This document shows, one piece after another, positions 1 through 8,318 of a stretch of 9,039 nt of DNA. Position 1 is the first letter of the stretch. Each line of letters begins with the position of its first letter. A program made the position numbers and the translations under genes. The notes beneath the pieces were generated by a model, which worked only from the letters and a program-made list of their open reading frames with translations, made no database searches and had not been told where the DNA came from. The stretch is taken from contig CAMLDK010000034.1 in the NCBI GenBank assembly GCA_946478995.1, positions 1 through 9,039 of the forward strand, in the 5' to 3' direction. Origin of the DNA: an uncultured Candidatus Saccharibacteria bacterium. GTDB taxonomy: Bacteria > Patescibacteria > Saccharimonadia > Saccharimonadales > 2-12-FULL-41-12.

Positions 1-570
1 ATTCTGACCAGCCCGCTGCTTCTTATCGCCGCCATCCTGCTGAAAATTTCTTACCCGGGAGAGTCGGTCTTATTCAAGCAGGTCCGGCTGACACAGTTCA
101 ATCGAAAATTCACCGTTTATAAATTCCGCACCCAGCATCAGAAATTTGACGGTACCACCCCGGAAGAAGCCTTTGAGATAATCGGCCGCAGGGACCTCCT
201 GGAAAAATACCGTGATAACGGAGACTATGTAGAAAAAGACCCGCGTATAACCCGGATCGGACGGATCCTGCGCACCTCAAGCATCGACGAGCTTCCCCAG
301 CTCATCAATGTGATAAAGGGCGATATCAGCCTGGTCGGCCCCAGGGCGCTGATACCTGAAGAGCTGGAAAAATACCCAAGCAAGCACCATATACTTAGCG
401 TCAAATCGGGGATGACCGGTCTGGCTCAGGTGTCCGGCCGGCTTGATATAAGTTTTGAGGAACGCCGCCGGCTGGATCTTTATTACGTGCAGAATTGGAG
501 TTTCGCTCTGGATACTACCATTTTGATCAAAACAATAAGAGCTGTCCTTTCCGGCAGCGGAGCCAAGTGA
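1..570 (+). CDS. Undecaprenyl-phosphate sugar-1-phosphate transferase (WcaJ/WbaP-type), 5' truncated
   Basis: Frame 1 is open from the first base to a TGA at 568-570, giving the last 189 residues of a bacterial sugar transferase (polyprenyl glycosylphosphotransferase). These membrane enzymes move a sugar-1-phosphate from a nucleotide sugar to undecaprenyl phosphate, the first step of exopolysaccharide or O-antigen repeat assembly. The visible start, with the residues SPLLLIAAILL, is the end of the membrane-inserted helix that precedes the catalytic core. Then come VLFKQVRL and YKFRT, a linker of about 45 residues, and the SIDELPQL motif. Its Asp-Glu pair (visible residues 96-97) matches the catalytic dyad of the family. 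It is followed by KGDISLVGPR and SGMTGLAQVSGR near the C-terminus. The N-terminal part, possibly with further membrane helices, lies outside the window, so a short (PglC-like) or long (WcaJ-like) form cannot be decided. The sugar specificity is also unknown. The next gene overlaps its stop codon. Confidence 0.93.
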   Translation: MLTSPLLLIAAILLKISYPGESVLFKQVRLTQFNRKFTVYKFRTQHQKFDGTTPEEAFEIIGRRDLLEKYRDNGDYVEKDPRITRIGRILRTSSIDELPQLINVIKGDISLVGPRALIPEELEKYPSKHHILSVKSGMTGLAQVSGRLDISFEERRRLDLYYVQNWSFALDTTILIKTIRAVLSGSGAK

Positions 571-1658
571 AAAAAGTAGCAATAGTCACGGATTGGATCA
601 TCGGCGGAGGCGCGGAAAATGTAGTCTATGAGCTGCATAAGATGTATCCGAAGGCCCCTATCTATACATCCTACTGCTCGCCTAAATGGCGCGGTAAGCT
701 TCATCCGGCAAGCGTGAAAACCGGCTTTTTACAGTACTGGCCGCTTTCGGCTTTGCGCAAGTACATACCTTTCTTAAGGGCCCTCTGGTTTTCCCGTCTT
801 AAGCTGAAAGGGTACGATGTGGTCATTTCCGTCACCGGAGCGGAAGCAAAAGCTGTGAACGTTCCGGACGGAACTCACATATGCCTGCTAAACGCCCCGA
901 CGCATTATTATTGGAGCAAGTATCAGGAATATTTAAAAAATCCGGGATTCGGCAGGTTTGACTGGCTGGCGCGGATCGGGTTGAAGCTTATTATCAAGCC
1001 GATGCGCAAGTGGGACCACTACGCCGCCCAGCTTCCGGATCTTTTGATTGCCAATTCAAACTTTACTAAAGATCAGATAAAAAAATACTACCAGCGCGAA
1101 GCAGTTCTAATACACCCTCCGGTAAATACGAAAAAATTCGCCAAATTCGCCCGGCCGGAAAGTTTGAGATCCGGCTTCGTATCCACAGGCAGGCAGACCC
1201 ACTATAAAAAAATCGATCTGGCCGTCATAGCCTGTAATAAAACCGGTTCGGACCTGACCGTCATAGGCGACGGCCCGGAACATTCGCGCCTGCGGTCTTT
1301 AGGCGAAGAAAAAATTAAATTTACCGGCAACCTGGAAACTGCCGACGAGGTAGCTAAGATAGTCGGCGCGTCTAAAGCCCTCCTGTTTCCAGGAACGGAC
1401 GATTTCGGTATAGCGGCGGTAGAGGCACTATCGGCCGGTACGCCGGTCATCGCCTATAAGGACGGCGGTCCGCTTGATTATATAAAGCCGGGGGTGAATG
1501 GTGAGTTCTTTGAACCTCAGACCCCTGAAGCCTTAGCTAAGGTCTTAAGTAAATTTGACATCGGCAAATATACTCAAGATGATATAAAAAACTCTGCCGA
1601 AGACTTTTCTATTCAGGCTTTTCGTCATAAGATAACCAGATTGGTCGACAGCCTGTAA
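567..1658 (+). CDS. Glycosyltransferase, GT4 family (GT-B fold, WbaZ-like)
   Basis: A 363-residue glycosyltransferase that probably transfers a hexose from a nucleotide sugar to the lipid-linked acceptor made by the preceding enzyme, at the cytoplasmic face of the membrane. I chose the GTG at 567. It lies in a GTGA overlap with the upstream stop and has GGAG at 559-562. It gives a family-like N-terminus (VKKVAIVTDWIIGGGAENVV), whereas the in-frame ATG at 495 would add 24 residues encoded inside the upstream gene. The N-terminal Rossmann half carries the glycine-rich acceptor loop (residues 13-15). The C-terminal half has the TGRQTHYKKID and VIGDGPE segments and the donor-site motif FPGTDDFGIAAVEALSAG. 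The usual E-x7-E is D278-x7-E286 here. The form resembles WbaZ-type mannosyltransferases as I remember them, but donor and acceptor cannot be read from sequence. Confidence 0.9.
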   Translation: MKKVAIVTDWIIGGGAENVVYELHKMYPKAPIYTSYCSPKWRGKLHPASVKTGFLQYWPLSALRKYIPFLRALWFSRLKLKGYDVVISVTGAEAKAVNVPDGTHICLLNAPTHYYWSKYQEYLKNPGFGRFDWLARIGLKLIIKPMRKWDHYAAQLPDLLIANSNFTKDQIKKYYQREAVLIHPPVNTKKFAKFARPESLRSGFVSTGRQTHYKKIDLAVIACNKTGSDLTVIGDGPEHSRLRSLGEEKIKFTGNLETADEVAKIVGASKALLFPGTDDFGIAAVEALSAGTPVIAYKDGGPLDYIKPGVNGEFFEPQTPEALAKVLSKFDIGKYTQDDIKNSAEDFSIQAFRHKITRLVDSL

Positions 1659-1674
1659 AATATAACCCCGCGTT

Positions 1675-1703
1675 TTGTTTTAATGCCTGCGTAAATATAA
1701 AAT
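1675..1703 (+). promoter_or_regulatory. Possible sigma70-type promoter for glmS
   Basis: TTGTTT (1675-1680) and TAAAAT (1698-1703) are separated by 17 bases, in the 91-base gap between the glycosyltransferase stop and glmS. This would start transcription near 1710 and leave a leader of about 40 bases. The -35 box matches consensus at only three positions. Cotranscription from upstream is equally possible because no terminator is visible in the gap. Confidence 0.3.
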
Positions 1704-1735
1704 GGAGCTTATGCTCTTTAGCGGCCAGTTCATTC

Positions 1736-1743
1736 AGAAAGGA
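1736..1743 (+). promoter_or_regulatory. Ribosome binding site of glmS
   Basis: AGAAAGGA ends six bases before the ATG at 1750. It supports this start, which places the catalytic cysteine at residue 2 as the family requires. Confidence 0.6.
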
Positions 1744-1749
1744 AAATAA

Positions 1750-3576
1750 ATGTGCGGAATAGTCGGATATATAGGTAAGCAAACCACAGCCAAAGATTTC
1801 GTCATGGACGGCCTTAGGGCTTTGGAATACAGGGGATACGACTCTGCCGGTATCGCGATTCTTAACGACCAGGACCTGATAGTAAAGCAAAAAGGGCGGG
1901 TTGAGGCTCTGGCCGATCATATAGCGGATTTTAAGATAAATTCTTCCATAGGTATCGGACATACCCGCTGGGCGACCCACGGGCCGGCAAATGATGAAAA
2001 CGCCCACCCCCATTACAACAGGGACGAGACCATTTTTGTCGTCCATAACGGGATTATCGAAAACTACCGTGAAATAAAAGAGAAGCTCGTCAGTGAAGGC
2101 TATGAATTTTCATCTGAAACCGATACCGAGGTTATCCCTCATCTGATCGATTTCTACTTGAACCAGTCCGGCGATTTTGCCGCGGCCTTTGCTGCCGCTA
2201 TCAATGACCTGGAGGGGGCTTACGCTATATGTACTATCTATAAAAAGCAGCCGGACGTGATGTACGCCGCCAGGTTGTCCAGCCCGATCGTAGTAGGTGT
2301 TGGCGACGATGAGTATTTCGTAGCTTCGGACCCCAGTGCTTTGATTCATAAGACCAAAAGAGTGATTTTTTTGAAGGATTACGAAATAGCCGAGATCAAA
2401 AAGAGCGGCGTTAAGGTCCATAACTTCAAAGAATTCAGCAAGGCTACCAGCGAAGTCGAAGAGCTTGATTATGATGCCGAGGAAACGACTTTAGGCAAGT
2501 TCCCTAACTTTATGTCCAAAGAGATACATGACGTGCCGGCCGCCATAGAAAACGCTATCCGCGGACGCGTTAAATCAGACATAAGTACCGTAAAACTTGG
2601 CGGCCTGGATGCCGTGCAGGAGCAGCTGGAATTCATCGACCGCATCACCATCGTCGCTTGCGGTACTTCATATTACGCCGGCCTGGTCGGTGAATATCTG
2701 ATCGAAGAGATCGCCAATATACCGGTCGAGGTACAGCTGGCCAGCGAGTTCAAATACCGGCAAGAGCCGTTTTCCCGGGGGACGGCCATTATAGCTATTT
2801 CTCAATCCGGCGAAACCGCGGATACTATATCGGCACTCAAGAAGATTGAGAATTACGGAATGCTTAAGCTGGGAATAGTAAACTCCGTGGGCTCGACTAT
2901 CGCCCGGATTACTGATGCCGGAGTATACTGCCACGCCGGACCGGAACAATCGGTCGCCAGCACCAAAGCCTTCATAGCCCAGGTGACCATACTTTGCGAG
3001 ATAGCCCTCAGCCTGTCAAAGGGCCAGAGCAAGCTATACCAGCCATTGCTTGAAGAACTGGAAAAACTTCCGGCGAAAGCCGAGTCGGTCTTAGCCTTAT
3101 CAGATGAAATAAAAGCTTTGGCTAAGAAATATGCCAGCAGCCGCGACTTTCTCTATATCGGCCGGGGCTACCTCTACCCTTGCGCGCTTGAAGGAGCTTT
3201 AAAGCTTAAAGAGATATCTTATATCCACGCCGAAGGCTGCAGCGCCGGCGAAATGAAACACGGACCGCTGGCCATGATAGATGAGAACTTTCCGACGGTA
3301 GCCCTAACCTGCGACGGCCCTCTGCTTGAGAAAACTCTCTCCAATATTGAAGAAATCAAAGCCCGCAAAGGACCGATCATAGCTTTTGCCACCGAGGGCA
3401 ACAAAAAAATTGAAAGCCTGGCTGACGACGTGGTGTTCCTGCCTAATACCAAAGAGCAGCTGCAGCCTATCCTCTCCGTGATTGCCACCCAGCTTTTTGC
3501 CTACCATATAGCGATAGAAAAAAACCTGGACGTAGACAGGCCCCGCAACTTGGCAAAGTCCGTAACCGTAGAATAG
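1750..3576 (+). CDS. glmS: Glutamine--fructose-6-phosphate aminotransferase (isomerizing)
   Basis: A complete 608-residue glucosamine-6-phosphate synthase, a cytosolic enzyme. It converts fructose-6-phosphate and glutamine to glucosamine-6-phosphate and glutamate, feeding UDP-GlcNAc for peptidoglycan and surface glycans. The N-terminal class-II glutaminase domain has the nucleophile Cys2 (MCGIVGYIG), RGYDSAGIA at 28-36, HTRWATHG at 71-78 and the HNGIIENY and SETDTEVI motifs. Two SIS domains follow. The first has ACGTSYYAG from 303, SQSGET at 351-356 and SVASTKAF. The second has the LKLKEISYIHAEG segment with Glu488, and KHGPL with His504. The C-terminus PRNLAKSVTVE contains Lys603. These residue numbers coincide with those I recall for the E. 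coli enzyme, so nothing appears truncated or inserted. The gap upstream is too short for a glmS ribozyme. The gene converges on the HAD gene with one base between the stop codons. Confidence 0.98.
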   Translation: MCGIVGYIGKQTTAKDFVMDGLRALEYRGYDSAGIAILNDQDLIVKQKGRVEALADHIADFKINSSIGIGHTRWATHGPANDENAHPHYNRDETIFVVHNGIIENYREIKEKLVSEGYEFSSETDTEVIPHLIDFYLNQSGDFAAAFAAAINDLEGAYAICTIYKKQPDVMYAARLSSPIVVGVGDDEYFVASDPSALIHKTKRVIFLKDYEIAEIKKSGVKVHNFKEFSKATSEVEELDYDAEETTLGKFPNFMSKEIHDVPAAIENAIRGRVKSDISTVKLGGLDAVQEQLEFIDRITIVACGTSYYAGLVGEYLIEEIANIPVEVQLASEFKYRQEPFSRGTAIIAISQSGETADTISALKKIENYGMLKLGIVNSVGSTIARITDAGVYCHAGPEQSVASTKAFIAQVTILCEIALSLSKGQSKLYQPLLEELEKLPAKAESVLALSDEIKALAKKYASSRDFLYIGRGYLYPCALEGALKLKEISYIHAEGCSAGEMKHGPLAMIDENFPTVALTCDGPLLEKTLSNIEEIKARKGPIIAFATEGNKKIESLADDVVFLPNTKEQLQPILSVIATQLFAYHIAIEKNLDVDRPRNLAKSVTVE

Positions 3577-3577
3577 A

Positions 3578-4339
3578 TCAGGCGACTTTTAGGATGGTCT
3601 CGATGGCAACGGCCGTCTCTTCCCAATCCCGCACGGCTATGCTATCTATGCCCATGGCTTTCACCGGATAGTCATTGCCGCCCTCGTGCATCTTATCGCC
3701 GAAGAATAAGATATCGTCTTTATGCAATCCTAGAATATCCATGAGTTTGCTCATGCCGTAAGCCTTGTCTATACCTAGTTTGGTGACATCTATGGAAGTA
3801 AGTCCTCCGGCCCGGACTTCAAACTCGGGTATATGCGCGGCTATGGCATCGCGGAGCCTGTATTTTTTTTCATCTTCCGGATCCCAGGCGTCCTTGGCCT
3901 CGACCGGCGCCTGCTGGCCGAGAACCGACAGCGTGATCTGGCTGCCGCGGTCTTCTATGAGATCGCCCCAATGCTTGCCGGGCTCCGGGCGGAGCTTAGT
4001 CTCATCGAGGCCTCTCTCAAGCGCATCAAATATCTTTTCTTTCTGGTCTTTGCTGAAGTCTTCGGCATACACCTGACGCCATCTTTTATCATCCGGCTGA
4101 TAGGTGTAATAGCGGGTACCGCACGTAGGCATCAGGTGCAGGTTTTGCAAGTTGTCGCCGGCAGACTTCAACCCGGCAAGTATCTGCATCTCAAATTGTG
4201 TAAGTTTGCCGCCCGAGATTACGCAGACCTTATATTTTGCCAACAGGTCATTTAAGAGCTCGGTCATACGGTCCGAAGCCTGGGATTTGCTGATGCTCAG
4301 CGTTCCGTCCAGATCGAATGCTATGACTTTCTTTTTCAC
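3578..4339 (-). CDS. HAD-IIB family protein, phosphomannomutase-like
   Basis: A 253-residue soluble HAD-superfamily protein with a C2b-type cap. Motif I is FDLDGTLS (Asp9 as nucleophile, Asp11 as acid/base), motif II is VISGGK (Ser42), and motif IV is FFGDKMHEGGND (Asp215 to Asp223). The last closely resembles the GDK-x3-GGND motif of eukaryotic-type phosphomannomutases, and IEDRGSQITLSVLGQQAP and GGLTSIDVT also follow that pattern. In that family the enzyme interconverts mannose-6-phosphate and mannose-1-phosphate; other HAD-IIB members are sugar phosphatases, so mutase activity is an inference. The start is a GTG at 4339. An in-frame TAA lies two codons upstream, and the next Met (residue 25) would remove motif I. 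No close Shine-Dalgarno is seen; GGAAGG lies about 15 bases off. The start codon sits at the end of a 14-base inverted repeat. Downstream it meets glmS tail to tail. Confidence 0.88.
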   Translation of the reverse strand: MKKKVIAFDLDGTLSISKSQASDRMTELLNDLLAKYKVCVISGGKLTQFEMQILAGLKSAGDNLQNLHLMPTCGTRYYTYQPDDKRWRQVYAEDFSKDQKEKIFDALERGLDETKLRPEPGKHWGDLIEDRGSQITLSVLGQQAPVEAKDAWDPEDEKKYRLRDAIAAHIPEFEVRAGGLTSIDVTKLGIDKAYGMSKLMDILGLHKDDILFFGDKMHEGGNDYPVKAMGIDSIAVRDWEETAVAIETILKVA

Positions 4340-4342
4340 GAG

Positions 4343-4480
4343 TTATGCACCGCGCCTTCCCAGCCCAAGCCAAGCTTGGCCTTGCAAGTCGCTCTTGGAG
4401 CAAAATACATTTTTCATCTCCGATACTCCTTCAATGTACCTATTGTACATCTCAGTCCGTTTCTCGATAAGAAAATGCAT
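4343..4480 (-). CDS. Possible small ORF or leader peptide (45 aa, or 24 aa from an internal start)
   Basis: An ATG at 4480 opens 45 codons ending in TAA at 4345-4343, within the inverted-repeat unit and in the same frame as the HAD gene, separated from its GTG by one CTC codon. The peptide begins MHFLIEKRTEMYNRYIEGV and ends LGLGRRGA; it is not recognised. A stronger start may be the internal ATG at 4417. There a perfect AAGGAG (4431-4426) sits eight bases upstream and gives a 24-residue peptide beginning MKNVFCSKSDL. The stop three bases before the HAD start would suit translational coupling or reinitiation. The ORF may equally be a chance reading of a palindromic spacer, since part of it is encoded by the repeat arms. 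Confidence 0.25.
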   Translation of the reverse strand: MHFLIEKRTEMYNRYIEGVSEMKNVFCSKSDLQGQAWLGLGRRGA

Positions 4481-4487
4481 TTTGCTC
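4398..4487 (-). ncRNA. Candidate structured RNA arm: second, nested inverted repeat in the spacer
   Basis: GAGCAAAATACATTTT (4398-4413) and AAAATGCATTTTGCTC (4472-4487) are reverse complements apart from one position. In minus-strand RNA that position is a G-U pair, so the 16-base helix is fully paired; in plus-strand RNA it would be A-C. The helix extends outward by UUG/CAA with one bulged A and then abuts the outer 14-base stem. Within the loop, ATGTAC (4434-4439) and GTACAT (4445-4450) form a tip hairpin, and AAGGAG (4431-4426 on the minus strand) lies just beside it. Beyond the helix, the palindrome GCCAAGCTTGGC (4369-4380) can form another hairpin. The strand preference agrees with transcription toward the HAD gene. 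No known riboswitch class was recognised. Confidence 0.4.
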
Positions 4488-4505
4488 TCAAGTGCATAAC
4501 TCGTG

Positions 4506-6052
<1,547 letters not shown>

Positions 6053-6053
<1 letters not shown>

Positions 6054-6601
6054 TGGCGGAGCTGGAAGTAAAAGAAACCTCTATCAAGGGCATGTACCTT
6101 GTAAACCTGGCCATGCACGATGACGAGCGGGGCTGGTTCAAAGAAAATTATCAGAAAAAAAAGCTGGAAGAACTAGGCCTCCCCAAATTCAACCCGGTTC
6201 AGAACAATTTCTCGTTTAATAAGCAGGTCGGGGTAACCAGGGGGCTGCATGCGGAACCCTGGGAGAAGTTTGTTTCACTTGCGGGCGGCAGAGTTTTCGG
6301 AGCATGGGTGGATCTAAGGCCGGGCGATGATTTCGGCAAAGTCTATACCGGCGAAATCACTCCTGGCGTAGCCTTTTTCATTCCCAGGGGTGTTGCCAAT
6401 GGCTACCAGACCCTGGAGCCGAACATCACCTACACATACTTAGTAAATGATTATTGGTCCGCTGACAAAAACTACAAGGCCGTCAACCTGTTCGACCCCA
6501 AGCTTAATATCAGCTGGCCTATCAGTAGCGAAAAGTCCATAGTATCGGCGAAAGATCTGATGAACCCCCTGCTTGAAGACATTAACCCTATGGAAGTTTG
6601 A
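6053..6601 (+). CDS. rfbC: dTDP-4-dehydrorhamnose 3,5-epimerase (actinobacterial-type variant)
   Basis: A 182-residue cupin-fold epimerase that inverts C3 and C5 of dTDP-4-keto-6-deoxyglucose. TRGLHAEPWEKFV carries His66 and Lys72, and SAKD gives Asp168; His66 and Asp168 match the family's His-Asp catalytic dyad (His62/Asp169 in E. coli numbering as I recount it). Tyr129 in YTYLVNDYWS aligns with the conserved tyrosine. Two places differ from the classical enzyme: RGLHYQ is RGLHAE, and the FAHGF motif is VANGYQ, so its histidine is Asn116. Both changes, with VFGAWVDLRPG and QTLEPN, fit a subgroup I recall from Actinobacteria, where this domain is often fused to RfbD. Here the genes are separate: the stop and the next ATG share one base (TGATG). 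Start ATG at 6053 lies within TAATG, with AAGGA at 6036-6040 and AGG at 6044-6046 upstream. Confidence 0.93.
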
Positions 6602-7458
6602 TGGATCCCTCAAAGATACTGATCATAGGCGCTAACGGCCAGTTAGGGTCGGAACTTAAAGCAAAATATCCAAAGGCCCAGGCTGTCGATAAAGAAGAGC
6701 TGGATATCACTAACGGCCGGATGCTTGAAGATTTTGACTGGTCAGACGTGGAAACCATCATCAACGCCGCCGCTTACACCAATGTCGACGGCGCGGAAAC
6801 TATCGAAGGTCGCAAACTGGCCTGGCTGATAAACGCTAGCGCGTCAGGTCTGCTGGCAAAAATAGCCAGCCAGAATAATATAACCTTGGTGCATATATCC
6901 AGCGAGTATGTATTTGACGGCCAAGAAAAAGAACATGGCGAAGAAGAAGCCCTTTCACCACTGGGAGTTTATGCGCAAAGCAAGGCCGCCGGCGACATAG
7001 CGGTAGCTACGGCAACTAAACATTACATACTCAGAACCTCCTGGCTTATAGGCAATGGGCCGAATTTTGTCAGGACTATGATCGGCCTGGCAGAAAAAAA
7101 CATTTCGCCTGAAGTCGTGGATGACCAGGTGGGCAGGCTTACTTTTACAACTACCTTAGCCGGCGCCATAGATCATTTGCTCAAGAGCCAAGCAAGCTAT
7201 GGAACATATAATGTCAGCAATGACGGACCGGCTGTCAGCTGGGCGGAAGTCACCAGCAAGATATTTGAGGCCTTAGGGCGGACAGATCTGAAAGTCTCCG
7301 GTATTTCCACCGATGAATATTTTTCTTCCAAAGAAAATATATCTCCACGGCCATTGAATAGCACCTTGGATCTTAGCAAAATCAAGGCTACCGGTTTTTC
7401 CCCGCCTGACTGGCAGGATGATCTAGTAAAATATATCGATATGGAGAATAAAAAATGA
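6601..7458 (+). CDS. rfbD: dTDP-4-dehydrorhamnose reductase
   Basis: A 285-residue short-chain dehydrogenase that reduces dTDP-4-keto-L-rhamnose to dTDP-L-rhamnose with NAD(P)H, the last step of the pathway. The N-terminal GANGQLG (10-16) binds the cofactor. INAAAYTNVDGAE follows, then SSEYVFDG, and the catalytic Tyr124-x3-Lys128 in VYAQSKAAGD. RTSWLIG, DDQVGRLTF and the C-terminal RPLNSTLDLSKI complete the family pattern; the size is normal. I prefer the ATG at 6601, which overlaps the rfbC stop by one base and has GGAAG at 6592-6596. A TTG immediately before it would add one residue. The short distance from the end of RfbC to the Rossmann motif is like the linker in fused RfbC-RfbD proteins. 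It ends in an ATGA overlap with rfbA. Confidence 0.96.
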   Translation: MDPSKILIIGANGQLGSELKAKYPKAQAVDKEELDITNGRMLEDFDWSDVETIINAAAYTNVDGAETIEGRKLAWLINASASGLLAKIASQNNITLVHISSEYVFDGQEKEHGEEEALSPLGVYAQSKAAGDIAVATATKHYILRTSWLIGNGPNFVRTMIGLAEKNISPEVVDDQVGRLTFTTTLAGAIDHLLKSQASYGTYNVSNDGPAVSWAEVTSKIFEALGRTDLKVSGISTDEYFSSKENISPRPLNSTLDLSKIKATGFSPPDWQDDLVKYIDMENKK

Positions 7459-8318
7459 AAGGCATAATCCTAGCGGGCGGCAACGGCACCCGGCTTTATC
7501 CGATAACTTTGGCGGTCAGCAAGCAGCTGATACCGATCTACGACAAACCGATGATCTATTACCCGCTTGGCACGCTCATGAGCGCCGGTATAAAAGATAT
7601 ACTGATCATTTCCACAACTCAGGACCTGCCCCGCTTCGAACAACTGCTTGGCAGCGGCGAACAGATAGGCTGTAATTTTACATACAAAGTGCAGGAGAAA
7701 CCCCGGGGTCTGGCGGATGCCTTCATAGTCGGTGCGGACTTCATAGGCAATGATAAGGTTGCCATGGTACTGGGGGATAACATTTTTTACGGCTCGGACT
7801 TAGAGCTGAAGCTGCAGGCTGCTTCCGATCCGGACGGCGGTGTGATTTTCGGCTATCCTGTTTCCGATCCAGAACGCTATGGAGTAGTAGAGTTTGACTC
7901 TCAAAATAATGTTAAATCCATAGAGGAAAAGCCTTCCAGCCCCAAATCTCATTACGCCATACCCGGGTTGTACTTTTTTGATAATGACGTAGTTGAAATA
8001 GCTAAGTCCGTCCAACCCAGCGCCAGAGGAGAAGTAGAGATAACAGAAATCCATAATGCTTACTTGAAGCAAGAAAAGCTTAATGTGGTCCTGCTGGATC
8101 GCGGTACGGCCTGGCTTGATACCGGTACGTTTGCTAGTATGAACCAGGCCTCCCAGTACGTTCAGGTCATAGAGGAACGCCAAGGCATGAAAATCGGCTG
8201 CATCGAAGAGATTGCCTATAGGCAAGGTTTTATAAATAAAGAACAGCTTTCCAAGCTTGCCGGCGCGCTGCATAAAAGCGGTTACGGGAAATATCTACTG
8301 GAAATAATAGGAGAATAA
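7455..8318 (+). CDS. rfbA: Glucose-1-phosphate thymidylyltransferase
   Basis: A 287-residue nucleotidyltransferase that forms dTDP-glucose from dTTP and glucose-1-phosphate, the committed and usually dTDP-rhamnose-inhibited step. The signature LAGGNGTRLYPIT (6-18) is followed by SKQLIPIYDKPMIYYPL with Lys23, QEKPRGLADAF, and VLGDNIFYG, whose Asp108 coordinates the metal. EEKPSSPKSHYAIPGLYFFD, ARGEVEITEIHNAYL and RGTAWLDTGTF are the sugar-binding and dimer segments. The length is that of the short RmlA type, not the longer archaeal or GlmU-like forms. Its ATG lies in an ATGA overlap with rfbD, with GGAG at 7443-7446 eight bases upstream. Having the first enzyme last in the operon is a normal variation for this pathway. 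Confidence 0.97.
   Translation: MKGIILAGGNGTRLYPITLAVSKQLIPIYDKPMIYYPLGTLMSAGIKDILIISTTQDLPRFEQLLGSGEQIGCNFTYKVQEKPRGLADAFIVGADFIGNDKVAMVLGDNIFYGSDLELKLQAASDPDGGVIFGYPVSDPERYGVVEFDSQNNVKSIEEKPSSPKSHYAIPGLYFFDNDVVEIAKSVQPSARGEVEITEIHNAYLKQEKLNVVLLDRGTAWLDTGTFASMNQASQYVQVIEERQGMKIGCIEEIAYRQGFINKEQLSKLAGALHKSGYGKYLLEIIGE
8309..8313 (+). promoter_or_regulatory. Ribosome binding site of the sugar dehydrogenase gene
   Basis: AGGAG ends four bases before the ATG at 8318, inside the end of rfbA. It decides the start, which shares one base with the rfbA stop (TAATG). Confidence 0.55.

Larger units (their letters stand above)
4337..4505. repeat. Perfect 14-base inverted repeat bounding the spacer between the two minus-strand genes
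   Basis: CACGAGTTATGCAC at 4337-4350 is exactly reverse-complementary to GTGCATAACTCGTG at 4492-4505. Read on the minus strand, the first arm begins directly after the TAA (4508-4506) of the nucleotidylyltransferase gene. The second arm ends with the GTG start codon of the HAD gene. The 169-base unit therefore fills the intergenic space exactly. It could be a long-range RNA stem that hides the HAD start, or the terminal repeats of a small non-autonomous element. Only weakly similar TTTTT/TTATT flanks are present, so a target-site duplication is not convincing. Confidence 0.75.

Noticed and set aside
495..566. In-frame ATG at 495 as the start of the glycosyltransferase
   Set aside because: It would add 24 residues encoded within the conserved C-terminus of the sugar transferase. 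The GTG at 567 in a GTGA overlap, with GGAG before it, gives the family N-terminus.
1705..1716. Hairpin GAGC-TTAT-GCTC upstream of glmS as a terminator
   Set aside because: Only four base pairs, with just a three-T run after it; too weak to call.
1659..1749. A glmS ribozyme or riboswitch ahead of glmS
   Set aside because: The whole gap is 91 bases, too short for the ribozyme, and it shows no recognisable core.
3765..4499. Plus-strand open frames opposite the HAD gene, up to 140 codons
   Set aside because: They lie antisense to a well-supported HAD protein, have no family resemblance, and follow from its codon usage.
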